From contig NZ_RQYW01000017.1 of NCBI RefSeq assembly GCF_003932895.1, forward strand, positions 1 through 47,436: 47,436 bases of DNA, read 5' to 3'. Positions 24,538 to 34,613 of the stretch are shown here, in pieces (position 1 is the first letter of the stretch; each line of letters opens with the position of its first letter). The notes under the pieces were generated by a model, which saw nothing but the letters and a program-made list of their open reading frames with translations, had not been told where the DNA came from and ran no database searches. The position numbers and the translations under genes are program-made. Origin of the DNA: Leptotrichia sp. OH3620_COT-345 (lineage in GTDB: Bacteria > Fusobacteriota > Fusobacteriia > Fusobacteriales > Leptotrichiaceae).

Positions 24538-25413
24538 ATGAGTTTATTATCTGATATAGCGGTACCGGTAGCAAAGCTTGTAAATGCAAAAAGAGGAAAT
24601 GAAAGAGCAATGGAAAATCCCAGAAGAGACACGGATTTTTTCAATAAGAATAATTTTGATAAAAGTTTTCAGACAGAGGAATATTTTATTGATGAATTTC
24701 AAGTTCTTACGGTAAAGTGTAAAGAATCTTTGAACCGTCATGTTATTTTTCTTCATGGAGGAGGGTATGTCCTGAGAGCGGTAAGAAGTCATAAAAATAT
24801 TGTTGAAAGAATGGTGAAAAAATATAATCTGAAAGTTACCTTTATTGATTATCCCTTAGCTCCTGAATATACTGCGGAAAAAGCTCATGACATAATGATG
24901 AAGGCTTATAAATTGGTTACCGCAGAAAATAAAGATGATGAATTTTATTTTTTTGGGGACTCCGCCGGGGGAGGACTGGCATTGGCTTTTTTACAGGAAA
25001 TGAGAGATAAAAAAGTTTTGCCTTTTCCCGAAAAAACGGTACTTATGTCGCCTTGGTTAGATATAACTATGACAAATAGTGAAATTAAAGATTTTGAAGA
25101 TAAAGATCTGTTATTACCGGTTGAAGGATTAATAAAAGCGGGAAAAAAGTATGCAGGAAATATAGATTTAAAATCAAATCTTGTATCACCTATTTATGGG
25201 AATATGGATAATCTCGGTAAAATAATGCTTCTTTTCGGAACAAATGAAGTATTGTATCCCGATTGTATGAAATTTAGTGATATGATTGATACTGCAGTAG
25301 GAACGACAATAGAACTTTATATTGGAGAAAATTTATGTCATGACTGGATTCTTGCTCCTTTAAAAGAAACTGAAGAAGCTCTTGACTCAATAGGGAAATT
25401 TTATCTTGAATAA
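24538..25413 (+). CDS. Acetyl-esterase/lipase-like alpha/beta hydrolase (HSL family)
   Basis: A 291-residue esterase of the hormone-sensitive-lipase type. HGGGYVLRA is the oxyanion-hole motif, GDSAGGGLAL holds the nucleophile serine (about 145), FGTNEVLYPD the acid, and LCHDW the catalytic histidine (about 266). Such enzymes hydrolyse short acyl esters in the cytosol. It has its own promoter and an unusual leader with a hairpin between ribosome-binding site and start codon. It lies 34 bases before the glycosylase gene at 25448, and the pair may be co-transcribed. It is the third alpha/beta hydrolase in the window but is not closely similar to the other two. Confidence 0.88.
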   Translation: MSLLSDIAVPVAKLVNAKRGNERAMENPRRDTDFFNKNNFDKSFQTEEYFIDEFQVLTVKCKESLNRHVIFLHGGGYVLRAVRSHKNIVERMVKKYNLKVTFIDYPLAPEYTAEKAHDIMMKAYKLVTAENKDDEFYFFGDSAGGGLALAFLQEMRDKKVLPFPEKTVLMSPWLDITMTNSEIKDFEDKDLLLPVEGLIKAGKKYAGNIDLKSNLVSPIYGNMDNLGKIMLLFGTNEVLYPDCMKFSDMIDTAVGTTIELYIGENLCHDWILAPLKETEEALDSIGKFYLE

Positions 25414-25447
25414 CGAAGAGAAACAAATAATGTAAGGAGGAAATAAT

Positions 25448-26125
25448 TTGACTAAAAAAAACAGACTTGAAAAAAGACTCAATAAAGAGCTTCATAATGA
25501 AATATTGGAGATATATATAAAAATTAAGAAAGATATAGATAAAGCTATAAAAGGATATAAAAAATCGTGGGGAAAAAATGAAAAAGAAATATTTGCCGAA
25601 GTGGCTTTTTGTATACTGACTCCCCAATCAAAAGCAAAGAATGCATGGCAGGCTATTATTACATTAGTAAATAACGGGTTGCTTTTTAATGGAAAAGCCG
25701 AAGAAATAGCAGAGTATCTTAATATTGTAAGATTTAAAAATAATAAGTCGAGATACCTTGTGGAGTTGAGAGAATTGATGACTGAAAATGGAAAGTTACA
25801 ACCAAAAAAAATTCTTTCTGAAAAAGGAGATACTTTTGAGAAAAGAAAGTGGATATTTAAAAATATAAAAGGAATGGGCATGAAAGAGGCTAACCATGTT
25901 CTTAGAAACTTAGGATTTGGGAAGGAAATTGCCATACTTGATAGGCATATATTAAGAAATCTTGTGGAACTTAATATAATTGATGAAGTTCCGAAGTCCA
26001 TTACCGAAAAAAAATATTATGAAATAGAAGAAAAAATGAGAGAATATTCTGAATACTCAGGGATAAGAATGGATGAACTTGATTTAGTTCTGTGGTATAA
26101 AGAAGCGGGAGAAGTATTTAAATAG
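25448..26125 (+). CDS. 8-oxoguanine DNA glycosylase/AP lyase, Ogg2 type
   Basis: A 225-residue HhH-GPD superfamily glycosylase. AEVAFCILTPQSKAKNAW is the typical opening of the Ogg2 (archaeal-type N-glycosylase/DNA lyase) group, and the helix-hairpin-helix with catalytic residues reads KGMGMKEANHVLRNLG...AILDRHILRNL, supplying the Lys and Asp needed for base removal and strand cleavage. It lacks the 4Fe-4S cysteines of endonuclease III. It repairs oxidised guanine in DNA. Translation starts at TTG 25448, 7 bases after AAGGAGG. Ogg2 is mostly archaeal with scattered bacterial members, so its presence is notable but not unprecedented. Confidence 0.82.
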   Translation: MTKKNRLEKRLNKELHNEILEIYIKIKKDIDKAIKGYKKSWGKNEKEIFAEVAFCILTPQSKAKNAWQAIITLVNNGLLFNGKAEEIAEYLNIVRFKNNKSRYLVELRELMTENGKLQPKKILSEKGDTFEKRKWIFKNIKGMGMKEANHVLRNLGFGKEIAILDRHILRNLVELNIIDEVPKSITEKKYYEIEEKMREYSEYSGIRMDELDLVLWYKEAGEVFK

Positions 26126-26542
26126 AGATAAAAACATTTATCAGAATTTAATTCTAACTTTAGTTACATTATCCGGAAATTTAAATTAATATAATATTTA
26201 AGAAGCTGACGGATTTATAAATTACAATCAATTTAAATATGTAAAGATGAAGTATGAGAATTAAATAATTTAGAGATAATAAAAGGGGGAAAGTCTTTTT
26301 GATAACAAAAAGTCAGGAAAAATTAGATAAGGATAAATAAATTATAGGAATAGAAAACAGTCAGATATAAAATAAATATAATTATAAATCGGATATTAGA
26401 TGGTTGAAAAAATAAATAAAAAGTTAGATAAGAGCAGATAAAAAAGAGGAAGTGAAAAGTAAGTATAATTAAAGATAGGATATTGAAAAAAAATTTAATA
26501 AGATGTATAATAAAAGAAATGTATTTCTAAATGTGAAAACAT
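26126..26542. other. Non-coding interval before trxA
   Basis: AT-rich DNA without a supported gene. A 13-codon frame from TTG 26299 has a GGGGGA-type site but looks accidental. Short repeated motifs (GGATATTAGA/GGATATTGA and TTAGATAAG) occur near 26310-26480 without clear structure. Confidence 0.3.
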
Positions 26543-26571
26543 TTGCGTATACATATTAAAAATGTTATAAT
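26543..26571 (+). promoter_or_regulatory. Promoter of trxA
   Basis: TTGCGT at 26543-26548, 17 bases, TATAAT at 26566-26571. The start of transcription should be near 26578, with a short leader and an AGGAGG site before ATG 26614. Confidence 0.75.
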
Positions 26572-26613
26572 ATGTATAGATAAAATTCAAATTTATATTA
26601 GGAGGAAATATAT

Positions 26614-26931
26614 ATGAGCAAAGTAGTACATTATGCAGGAGAAGATTTTGAAAATGAGACATTAGTGGCAAACGGAATTACATTGGTAGATTTTTTTGCA
26701 ACATGGTGCGGACCGTGCCAAATGCTGGGGCCTGTACTGGATGAATTGTCAAATAGTGCTGACTATAAAATTGTAAAAGTAGATGTGGATCAGGCAAGTG
26801 AGCTTGCTGCCCAATTCAGAGTAAGAAGTGTTCCTACAATGGTTGTATTTAAAGACGGAAAACCTGTAGAAACTCTTGTAGGATTTTTGACACAGGATGA
26901 AATTGATAAAAAAGTTCAGGCACATAAGTAA
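26614..26931 (+). CDS. trxA: Thioredoxin
   Basis: A 105-residue thioredoxin, the cytosolic dithiol reductant for ribonucleotide reductase, methionine sulfoxide reductases and other targets. The active site is WCGPC (Cys32, Cys35) and the cis-proline lies in VRSVPTMVVFKDG. The length is exactly that of typical TrxA. It is a single-gene unit with its own promoter and a long perfect hairpin terminator ten bases after the stop. The other thioredoxin-fold protein in the window (44634-45116) is exported and has CPIC, so the two serve different compartments. Confidence 0.95.
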   Translation: MSKVVHYAGEDFENETLVANGITLVDFFATWCGPCQMLGPVLDELSNSADYKIVKVDVDQASELAAQFRVRSVPTMVVFKDGKPVETLVGFLTQDEIDKKVQAHK

Positions 26932-26940
26932 AAATTTAAA

Positions 26941-26990
26941 AAAGACCTGTTTTAATCTTTAATATTAAGATTAAAACAGGTCTTTCTTTT
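26941..26990 (+). terminator. Intrinsic terminator of trxA
   Basis: A perfect 19-bp stem (26941-26959 with 26967-26985) around a 7-base loop, followed by CTTTTATT. The A-rich left flank also makes it usable from the other strand. Confidence 0.9.
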
Positions 26991-27116
26991 ATTAATGTAT
27001 TTTAAAAAAAATTCTTTGAAAAACTGGTTATTTTATGTAAATTATGCTAAAATATTTAATAGTCTAAAAAATAAAACTGAAAAATAACATTGAAGACATT
27101 TATATGGAGGATTGTT

Positions 27117-29282
27117 TTGGATATAATAAAGAATGTTGGAGAAGAATTAAATTTAAAGACTTCTCAGATAGAAAATACGATGAATTTGTTTGATGAGGGG
27201 GGAACGGTTCCTTTTATTGCACGTTATAGAAAAGAAGTTACAGGAAACCTTGATGAAGAACAAATAAGAGAAGTAATTGAAAAAATTACATATTACAGAA
27301 ACCTTGAAAAAAGGAAAGAAGAAGTAATAAGATTAATAGAAGAACAGGGGAAATTGACTGAAGAATTGAAAATAAGTATAGTCAATGCTGTCAAGTTACA
27401 GGAGGTAGAAGATTTGTACCTTCCTTACAAGAAAAAGAAAAAAACAAAAGCAGATATAGCAAAAGAAAAAGGACTTGAACCATTGTCAATATTTGCATTG
27501 CTTCCAAATACCACTATGGATTCTCTGAAAATTGAAGCTGAAAAATATATTACAGAAGAAGTTTTGAGTGTGGAAGATGCCATAGAAGGAGTTCATCTTA
27601 TTATTGCACAGAATATATCTGAAGATGCTAAAATCAGGGAATTTTTAAGAGAAAGGATCGCAAAATTCGGTATTCTCATTTCAAAAGTAATTGAAAAAAA
27701 TAAAGCTGAAGATGTAAAAGGAGTATATCAGGATTATTATGAGTATTCCGAATCTATTGAAAAATCAGCTTCAAACAGAGTTCTTGCATTGAATAGGGGA
27801 GAAAAGGAAAAAATCTTAAAAGTTGATATAGAAGTAGATGAAAAAACGGAAGAATTTATAATAAATTTCATATTAAAATCACTCGGAAATAAAAACCTTA
27901 CAGATTTTTATAAAGAAATAATAAAAGATTCTTTGGATAGACTGGCATATCCTTCTATTAAAAATGAAGTGAGAAATATATATACTGAAAAAGCCGAAGA
28001 AGAGGCAATAAATATTTTTTCCGAAAATCTGGAAAAACTGTTGTTACAACCGCCACTATCAAAAAAGACACTTATGGGCTTGGATCCCGGATACAGAACC
28101 GGCTGTAAAATGGTTATAATTAACAGAGACGGGTTTTATGAAACAAATGATGTACTTTATTTAGTAGAAGAAATGCACAATCAGAAACAACTTGAAGAAG
28201 CTAAAAAGAAAATACTAAATTATATAGATAAATATGATGTCGATATAATTGCTATCGGAAATGGAACGGCTTCAAGAGAAACGGAAAGTTTTGTAGCCAA
28301 AATAATAAAAGAAGCCAAGAAACAGGTTTCCTATTTGATAGTCAATGAAGCGGGAGCTTCAGTTTATTCCGCTTCAAAACTTGCCATAGAAGAGTTTCCT
28401 GATTTGGATGTTACTGCAAGGGGAGCAATCTCCATAGCCAGAAGAATACAGGATCCTATGGCAGAGCTTGTAAAAATTGATCCTAAATCTATAGGTGTAG
28501 GAATGTATCAGCATGATGTGAATCAGAAAAAACTTAATGAAATGCTGGAACAGACAATAGAACATGTAGTAAACAATGTCGGAGTAAATATAAATACGGC
28601 TTCATGGGCTTTATTAAGTTTTGTTTCAGGAATTAAGAAAAATGTGGCAAAAAACCTTGTCGATTACAGGCATGAAAATGGGGATTTTAAGGACAGAAAA
28701 GAACTTAAAAAAGTAAAAGGTCTGGGAGATAAAGCATTTGAACAAATGGCAGGATTTGTTGTAGTTCCTGATAGTGATAACCCTCTGGACAATACTATAA
28801 TTCATCCTGAATCCTATCATATTGCTGAAATGATATTAAAAGAGGCAGGTTGTAAGGTTTCCGATTTAAAAGAAAATCTGAATGATGTAAGACAGAAACT
28901 TCAGAAAGTCGATTTGGGAAAAATTATAAAAGAAAATGATTTCGGACCTCAAACGGCAAAAGATGTATATGAAGCATTACTGAAAGACAGAAGAGATCCT
29001 AGAGATGAGTTTGAAAAACCGTTATTGAGATCGGATATACTTAATATGGATGATCTTTCTGAAGGTATGATACTTGAAGGAACGGTTAGAAATGTTGCGA
29101 AATTTGGGGTTTTCGTAGATATAGGACTTAAGAATGATGCGTTAATACATATATCCCAGATATCGGATAAATTCATTTCAGATGCTACAAAAGTACTGTC
29201 TGTGGGGCAGATAATAAAAGTTAAGATTTTGTCTCTGGATAAAGAAAGAGGTAGAGTAAGTCTGACAAAAAAAGGGGTATAA
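27117..29282 (+). CDS. tex: Tex-family RNA-binding transcription accessory protein
   Basis: About 721 residues with the Tex layout: N-terminal helical region with GGTVPFIARYRKEVTG, an YqgF/RNase H-like domain beginning LLMGLDPGYRTG-like (here TLMGLDPGYRTGCK), a helix-hairpin-helix region (NINTASWALLSFVSGIKKNVAKNLV, KKVKGLGDKAFEQ), and a C-terminal S1 RNA-binding domain (MILEGTVRNVAKFGVFVDIG...ALIHISQIS). Tex binds nucleic acids and influences transcription and toxin expression in some pathogens. TTG 27117 is preferred to the upstream TTG 27090 because GGAGG at 27106-27110 precedes it and the family N-terminus starts there. No YqgF catalytic claim is made. Confidence 0.92.
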   Translation: MDIIKNVGEELNLKTSQIENTMNLFDEGGTVPFIARYRKEVTGNLDEEQIREVIEKITYYRNLEKRKEEVIRLIEEQGKLTEELKISIVNAVKLQEVEDLYLPYKKKKKTKADIAKEKGLEPLSIFALLPNTTMDSLKIEAEKYITEEVLSVEDAIEGVHLIIAQNISEDAKIREFLRERIAKFGILISKVIEKNKAEDVKGVYQDYYEYSESIEKSASNRVLALNRGEKEKILKVDIEVDEKTEEFIINFILKSLGNKNLTDFYKEIIKDSLDRLAYPSIKNEVRNIYTEKAEEEAINIFSENLEKLLLQPPLSKKTLMGLDPGYRTGCKMVIINRDGFYETNDVLYLVEEMHNQKQLEEAKKKILNYIDKYDVDIIAIGNGTASRETESFVAKIIKEAKKQVSYLIVNEAGASVYSASKLAIEEFPDLDVTARGAISIARRIQDPMAELVKIDPKSIGVGMYQHDVNQKKLNEMLEQTIEHVVNNVGVNINTASWALLSFVSGIKKNVAKNLVDYRHENGDFKDRKELKKVKGLGDKAFEQMAGFVVVPDSDNPLDNTIIHPESYHIAEMILKEAGCKVSDLKENLNDVRQKLQKVDLGKIIKENDFGPQTAKDVYEALLKDRRDPRDEFEKPLLRSDILNMDDLSEGMILEGTVRNVAKFGVFVDIGLKNDALIHISQISDKFISDATKVLSVGQIIKVKILSLDKERGRVSLTKKGV

Positions 29283-29368
29283 AAGTAAAAGGAGATTATA
29301 TAGTGAAATACAGTAATATTATATTTATTAAAAACTGTAATATATAAAAAAGAAAGAAGGAAAAAAAG

Positions 29369-30940
29369 ATGAGTTTGTTTTTTATGGGATTAGTACCGAT
29401 CATATTATTTTTAGTTATGTTGGCATTACTAAAATGTTCACCTATGTTAAGTGCATACACAAGTTTAGGAATAGCAATACTTTTGAATTTTATTGTTAAA
29501 GAATGGAGAATGCCGGTAACTGGAGTAATAGGTTCCATTATAGAGGGATTTGCTGTAGCATGGATGCCAATAGGATTGGTAGTAATAGCTGCCATATTTG
29601 CATATGAATTATCAGTCAAAACAGGAGAAATCAATGTTATAAAAAAAATGCTCGGGAATATAACAACTGATAAGAGAGCTCAAGCTCTTATACTTGCATG
29701 GGGATTCGGAGGATTTATAGAAGGAGTTGCAGGATATGGAACAGCTGTGGCAATTCCTGCTGCAATAATGGTATCATTAGGTTTTAATCCTCTAAATGCA
29801 GCAATTATATGTCTGATAGCTAACACTACACCTACTGCATTTGGAACTGTGGGGTTACCTGTTACTACAATGAGTAGTTTGTTAGGTTTAAGTCCCAATG
29901 AAATAAGCTTTTTTGTTTCGCTTCTTTTATGGCCGATAATGTTTGTTATTCCTTTTATACTTGTGAAAATGGCTAATAATGAGAGAAAAGAGGGAAGTAA
30001 AGCTTTCGGAGACGGTATAATACCTGTTATTGTAGCTTCAATAATCGGATATTCCATGCAGCCGCTAATAGCAAAGACAACCGGTGCTGAATTGCCAACA
30101 ATTTTGTCAAGTTTACTTGCAATGGTATTGATGATAGGAGCGGTAAAAATATTTATCAAGGAAAAAAAGAATACCGAAAAGCATCCGGTAACATTAAAAG
30201 AAGGCGTTCTGGCATGGTTGCCGTATATTTTGATGGTTGTTTTAATTGTAGGGACAAGCCCTGTAGTTCATACTGTACATGAATTGCTGGAACATACAAA
30301 TTCGGTGTTTAATTTTACATTTGGAAATTCTTCGGCATTTAGAGACATTAACGGAGAAATTGCGAAGGCAAATGTTACATTTAAATGGTTATTGGCACCT
30401 GGAATTCCTATTATTGCGGCAACTATAATAGCAGGATTTTTTCAAAAAGCTAAAGTCAAAGATATGATTTCGGTATTTAAAGATACGGTGAAGCATAAAT
30501 TTTCGTCAATTGCAGTTATAATGGGGATAGTAGCATTGTCAGTAGTTATGAAGCATAGTGGAATGATAAATAGTATAGCTGATGGATTTGTACAAATTAT
30601 GGGGAAAAATTTTCCTTTAATTTCTCCTTTTCTCGGAACAATAGGGACATTTGTTACAGGAAGTGATTTGTCATCAAATCTTTTATTCGGAAATTTGCAA
30701 TATAATGTAGCCGAAGGTTTGAAAGCAGGACATCAGCCGTTAAAAGAACTGTTTATAGCCTCAAATACTGCAGGAGCGACAGGAGGAAAAATGATTTCTC
30801 CACAGAATATAGCTATTGCCGCTTCAACAGTTGGACTTATGGGTAAAGAGGGAGATATGTTAAGAACGACTTTAAAATATTCTTTAATTTATGCCATAGT
30901 ATTAGGATTGATTGTATTTGTAGGAAGTGTTATTGTGTAG
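29369..30940 (+). CDS. lctP: L-lactate permease family transporter
   Basis: A 523-residue inner-membrane protein with about 12-14 hydrophobic segments, of the LctP/LldP family, which imports L-lactate (and often glycolate) with protons. Recognisable segments are WGFGGFIEGVAGYGTAVAIPAA, IANTTPTAFGTVGLP, FVTGSDLSSNLLFGNLQ and SNTAGATGGKMISPQNIAIAAS, which are family signatures. The length is normal. It is monocistronic by position, 86 bases after tex. A small 14-codon frame from GTG 29303 in that gap has a GGAG site but no clear role. No lactate dehydrogenase or lldR neighbour is present, so the substrate is inferred from family only. Confidence 0.9.
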   Translation: MSLFFMGLVPIILFLVMLALLKCSPMLSAYTSLGIAILLNFIVKEWRMPVTGVIGSIIEGFAVAWMPIGLVVIAAIFAYELSVKTGEINVIKKMLGNITTDKRAQALILAWGFGGFIEGVAGYGTAVAIPAAIMVSLGFNPLNAAIICLIANTTPTAFGTVGLPVTTMSSLLGLSPNEISFFVSLLLWPIMFVIPFILVKMANNERKEGSKAFGDGIIPVIVASIIGYSMQPLIAKTTGAELPTILSSLLAMVLMIGAVKIFIKEKKNTEKHPVTLKEGVLAWLPYILMVVLIVGTSPVVHTVHELLEHTNSVFNFTFGNSSAFRDINGEIAKANVTFKWLLAPGIPIIAATIIAGFFQKAKVKDMISVFKDTVKHKFSSIAVIMGIVALSVVMKHSGMINSIADGFVQIMGKNFPLISPFLGTIGTFVTGSDLSSNLLFGNLQYNVAEGLKAGHQPLKELFIASNTAGATGGKMISPQNIAIAASTVGLMGKEGDMLRTTLKYSLIYAIVLGLIVFVGSVIV

Positions 30941-31155
30941 GTTTTTGGAATAATTTAAAATAATTATATGAGAATATTTAAAAAGTTTTTGATTCGCAAA
31001 CTTTAAATGTTTTAAAATATTTATTCAGGATTTTTATAAAAAATTGAATATTCAAGAAAAAGTAATATACATAAAAAAATTATGAAATATAGAATATAAC
31101 GGAAAATTTAAGGGAAATCAATCCCTTTAATAAAATATAAGAAATTGGAGGAAAA

Positions 31156-33942
31156 ATGTCGGAAGAAAAAAATGTTGAAAAAGTTGATTATGCAGGAACA
31201 CTGAATTTACCTAAAACAAGTTTTAAAATGAAGGCAAATCTTGCACAAAAGGAACCGTTGACATTAAGAGATTGGAAAAAAGGAAAAATTTATGAAAAAT
31301 CATTGAGAGGGGAAAGCGGGTTTTTTGTGCTTCATGACGGTCCTCCTTATGCAAATGGAAATGTACATATAGGTCATGCTTTAAACAAAGTTTTGAAAGA
31401 TATAATATTGAAATATAAAAGGTTAAGAGGTTATAATGCTCCTTATATTCCGGGATGGGATACACATGGGTTACCTATAGAATGGAAAATAATGGAAGAA
31501 TACGGAGAAAAAGCAAGAAATATGACTCCTCTTCAAATACGTCAGGAGTGTAAAAAGTATGCACTGAAATGGGTAGAAAAGCAAAAAGATGAATTTATAA
31601 GATTGGGAATTTTAGGAAATTGGGAAAATCCTTATATTACTTTAAAACCTGAATATGAGGCGGAGCAGCTGAAAGTTTTCAAGGAAATTTATGAAAACGG
31701 ATATGTCTATAAAGGTCTTAAACCTGTATATTGGTCACCTACCACTGAAACTGCATTGGCGGAAGCTGAAATTGAATATAAGGATGTGGTTTCTCCTTCA
31801 ATTTATGTGAAAATGGAAGGTTCAAAAGATTTGACGGATAAACTCGGATTAGATGAAGTAAGTATTATAATATGGACAACTACTCCGTGGACATTGCCTG
31901 CAAATTTAGGAATAGCATTAAATAAAGATTTTGATTATGGAGTGTATAAAACTGAAAAAGGAAATCTGATATTAGCTAAAGAACTTGCAGAAAAAGCTTT
32001 TGAAGCTATGAAACTGAATTATGAACTTATAAAGGAATTTAAAGGAAGTGAGCTAGAGAAAACTCATTACAAACATCCGTTTTTAGACAGAGAAGGTCTT
32101 GTAATATTGGGAGAGCATGTAACTCTTGAAGCGGGAACAGGGGCGGTACATACTGCACCGGGACACGGAGTGGAAGATTATGCGGTCGGACAGATATATG
32201 GAATAGGGGTTCTATCTCCTGTGGATAATCAGGGACATATGACTAAAGAAGCAGGAAAATACGAAGGTTTATTTTATAAAAAAGCAAATAAAGTTATAGT
32301 TGAAGATATGGAAAATTCAGGTCATTTAATGGCTTATAGTGAGTTTTCCCACTCATATCCTCATGATTGGAGAAGTAAAAAACCTGTCATTTTCAGAGCT
32401 ACAGAACAGTGGTTTATAAGTGTTGATGAAAGTGATGTAAGGGAAAAGTCTCTTAAAGCACTTGAAAATGTCGAATTTGTACCTGAATGGGGAAAAAACA
32501 GGATTAATGCAATGTTAGAAACCCGACCTGATTGGACTATTTCAAGACAAAGAGTTTGGGGAGTACCGATACCTTTATTTTATAATGCGGATACTGGTGA
32601 AGTCATATATGAACCTGAAATAATGGATAGAGTAATTGAAACGGTGAAAAAAGAGGGAACGGACATATGGTGGAAGTATGAAGCTGAAGAAATTATAGGT
32701 GAAGATCTACTCGAAAAATATAATTTGAAAGATATAAAGCTGAGAAAAGAAAAAAGTATAATGGATGTATGGTTTGATTCGGGAGTTTCTCATAGAGGAG
32801 TATTGATTCCGAGAAATTTACCTAGACCTGCAGATTTATATCTTGAAGGAAGCGATCAGCATAGGGGATGGTTTCAGTCATCTTTACTTACATCAATAGC
32901 AAGTACGAAAGATGCTCCGTATAAGAGAGTTCTTACACACGGTTTCGTAATGGATGGACAGGGAAGAAAAATGTCGAAATCATTAGGGAATACAATTGTA
33001 CCTAAAGATATAATTGAAAAATACGGAGCGGATATATTGAGACTTTGGGTTTCTTCAGTAGATTACAGAGAAGATGTGAGAATTTCCGAAAATATATTGC
33101 AGCAAATGTCTGATGCCTACAGAAGAATAAGAAATACTGCAAGATTTTTAATGGGAAATCTTAATGATTTTGACTATGTGAACAAGAAAGTAAATTATGA
33201 AGATATGTATGAAATAGATAAATGGGCAATGCATAAATTGGAGGAACTGAAAGAAAAAACGACTGAGTATTATGACAAATATGAATTTTACAGTTTATTT
33301 CAGGAAATCACTTATTTTTGTTCAATAGATATGTCTTCTTTCTATTTGGATATAGTAAAAGACAGATTATACTGTGAAGAAAAAGATTCGCTTGAAAGAA
33401 GAAGTGCACAAACTGTACTGACTGAAGTTTTGAAAGTTCTTGTAAGGGTTATTTCACCTGTTCTTTCGTTTACTGCAGATGAAATATGGGAAAGAATACC
33501 TGAAACAATTAAAGAAGAGGAAAGTGTCCATTTATCGGGTTGGATAGAATTAGAGCCGGAATATAAGAATGATGAGTTGGCAAAAAAATGGAGTAAAATT
33601 CAAAATTTAAGAAAAGAAGTAAACAAAAAGCTTGAAGCTGCGAGGCAGGAAGGACTTATAGGACATTCTCTTGATGCAAGGGTTCTATTAAAAGTTGATA
33701 GCGATGAATATTTATTTCTGAAAAATTATACTGAAGATGAAATATCAGATTTATTTATTGTTTCACAGACGAAATTTGTAGCGGATGAGCTTGAAAACAG
33801 TGAGATTTCAGGAATTTTCATAGAAGTAATAAAAGCTTTAGGAAAGAAATGTGAAAGATGTTGGAAATATCATGAAGAAGTAGGGAATGATCCGGAATAT
33901 CCTGATGTATGTCCAAGATGTGCAAAAGTTTTAAAAGCATAA
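31156..33942 (+). CDS. ileS: Isoleucyl-tRNA synthetase
   Basis: A 928-residue class I aminoacyl-tRNA synthetase that charges tRNA-Ile. The HIGH motif is HIGH itself at residues 71-74, KMSKS lies at 605-609, the editing CP1 domain includes [12 protein letters not shown] and [12 protein letters not shown], and the C-terminal zinc site is CERCWKYH...CPRC. This is the bacterial (type 1, mupirocin-sensitive-like) layout. There is no T-box leader in the 215 bases upstream, only a small AAGGGA/TCCCTT hairpin near 31110-31128, so it is not controlled in the Gram-positive manner. It precedes lspA, as in many bacteria, but with a terminator-like hairpin between. Confidence 0.97.
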   Translation: MSEEKNVEKVDYAGTLNLPKTSFKMKANLAQKEPLTLRDWKKGKIYEKSLRGESGFFVLHDGPPYANGNVHIGHALNKVLKDIILKYKRLRGYNAPYIPGWDTHGLPIEWKIMEEYGEKARNMTPLQIRQECKKYALKWVEKQKDEFIRLGILGNWENPYITLKPEYEAEQLKVFKEIYENGYVYKGLKPVYWSPTTETALAEAEIEYKDVVSPSIYVKMEGSKDLTDKLGLDEVSIIIWTTTPWTLPANLGIALNKDFDYGVYKTEKGNLILAKELAEKAFEAMKLNYELIKEFKGSELEKTHYKHPFLDREGLVILGEHVTLEAGTGAVHTAPGHGVEDYAVGQIYGIGVLSPVDNQGHMTKEAGKYEGLFYKKANKVIVEDMENSGHLMAYSEFSHSYPHDWRSKKPVIFRATEQWFISVDESDVREKSLKALENVEFVPEWGKNRINAMLETRPDWTISRQRVWGVPIPLFYNADTGEVIYEPEIMDRVIETVKKEGTDIWWKYEAEEIIGEDLLEKYNLKDIKLRKEKSIMDVWFDSGVSHRGVLIPRNLPRPADLYLEGSDQHRGWFQSSLLTSIASTKDAPYKRVLTHGFVMDGQGRKMSKSLGNTIVPKDIIEKYGADILRLWVSSVDYREDVRISENILQQMSDAYRRIRNTARFLMGNLNDFDYVNKKVNYEDMYEIDKWAMHKLEELKEKTTEYYDKYEFYSLFQEITYFCSIDMSSFYLDIVKDRLYCEEKDSLERRSAQTVLTEVLKVLVRVISPVLSFTADEIWERIPETIKEEESVHLSGWIELEPEYKNDELAKKWSKIQNLRKEVNKKLEAARQEGLIGHSLDARVLLKVDSDEYLFLKNYTEDEISDLFIVSQTKFVADELENSEISGIFIEVIKALGKKCERCWKYHEEVGNDPEYPDVCPRCAKVLKA

Positions 33943-34028
33943 GTTGTTTTGTAAAAAATCTGATTGATATTCCTGTATTTACGAAAATTTTTAATAAAAT
34001 AGGAATACTAATAAAATAAAGTGTTTTT

Positions 34029-34054
34029 AAAACATTTTACTTAGAATGTTTTTT
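34029..34054 (+). terminator. Terminator-like hairpin after ileS
   Basis: AAAACATT (34029-34036) pairs with AATGTTTT (34045-34052), followed by TT. A second imperfect hairpin (TATTCCT/AGGAATA) lies just upstream around 33967-34008. Together they probably end or attenuate the ileS transcript before lspA. Confidence 0.5.
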
Positions 34055-34115
34055 AATTGAAATTTTCAATATAAGAAATCAAGTCAGATGATAGATTTAA
34101 TATAAGGAAGGAAAT

Positions 34116-34589
34116 ATGTTGTACATATTAATAATATTAGTACTTACATCTATAGATCAGTTTACTAAATATGAAATGGTTAGAATGTCAGATAGCAGCA
34201 TCGGTTATTCAATACCTGTGATAAAGGATTTTTTCCATTTTACTTATGTAGAAAATCATGGGGGAATATTTGGTTTATTTCAAGGAAAAATAAATGTTTT
34301 TACAGTAATAAGCATATTATTAATAATTTATATAGTTTTTTCAGAATTTAAAAATTTTAAAAATTATACGAAATGGACAAAAATAGGTGTTTCAATAATA
34401 GCCGCAGGTGCTTTGGGAAATATGCTTGATAGGATATTCAGAGGTTTTGTAGTCGATATGATAGACTTTAACGGCATATGGAAATTTGTATTTAATGTTG
34501 CGGATATGTATATTCACATAGGAATATACATTATTGTAATTGATTATCTTGTAAGAAAGCATAAAAAAAGAGTGATAAAGAAAATGTGA
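34116..34589 (+). CDS. lspA: Lipoprotein signal peptidase (signal peptidase II)
   Basis: A 157-residue inner-membrane aspartic protease that cleaves the signal peptide of diacylglyceryl-modified prolipoproteins. Four membrane segments are visible. Conserved boxes are SIDQFTKY, VENHGGIFGLF, AAGALGNMLDR, VVDMIDF with the first catalytic Asp, and FNVADMYI with the second. The N-terminus is slightly short but normal. It follows ileS (173 bases) and lies 24 bases before glyQ. Lipoprotein candidates in this window that could be its substrates include the product of 5195-5848. Confidence 0.93.
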   Translation: MLYILIILVLTSIDQFTKYEMVRMSDSSIGYSIPVIKDFFHFTYVENHGGIFGLFQGKINVFTVISILLIIYIVFSEFKNFKNYTKWTKIGVSIIAAGALGNMLDRIFRGFVVDMIDFNGIWKFVFNVADMYIHIGIYIIVIDYLVRKHKKRVIKKM

Positions 34590-34613
34590 AAATTGAGAAA
34601 GGAGATGTTTAGT

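Noticed and set aside
25492-26001. Minus-strand 169-codon open frame
   Set aside because: Shadow of the Ogg2 gene; no ribosome-binding site and no known motif.
26299-26340. Thirteen-codon TTG frame before trxA
   Set aside because: Very short, rare start, no conserved feature; likely chance in AT-rich DNA.
29303-29347. Fourteen-codon GTG frame between tex and lctP
   Set aside because: It has a GGAG site, but there is no attenuator-like structure or other support for a leader peptide.
29680-30159. Minus-strand 159-codon open frame
   Set aside because: Shadow of the lactate permease gene.
30941-31155. Possible T-box leader before ileS
   Set aside because: No AGGGTGGNACCGCG-like T-box sequence and no large leader structure; only a 6-bp hairpin.
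34590-34613. Possible T-box or long leader before glyQ
   Set aside because: glyQ follows lspA by 24 bases; there is no room for a T-box.
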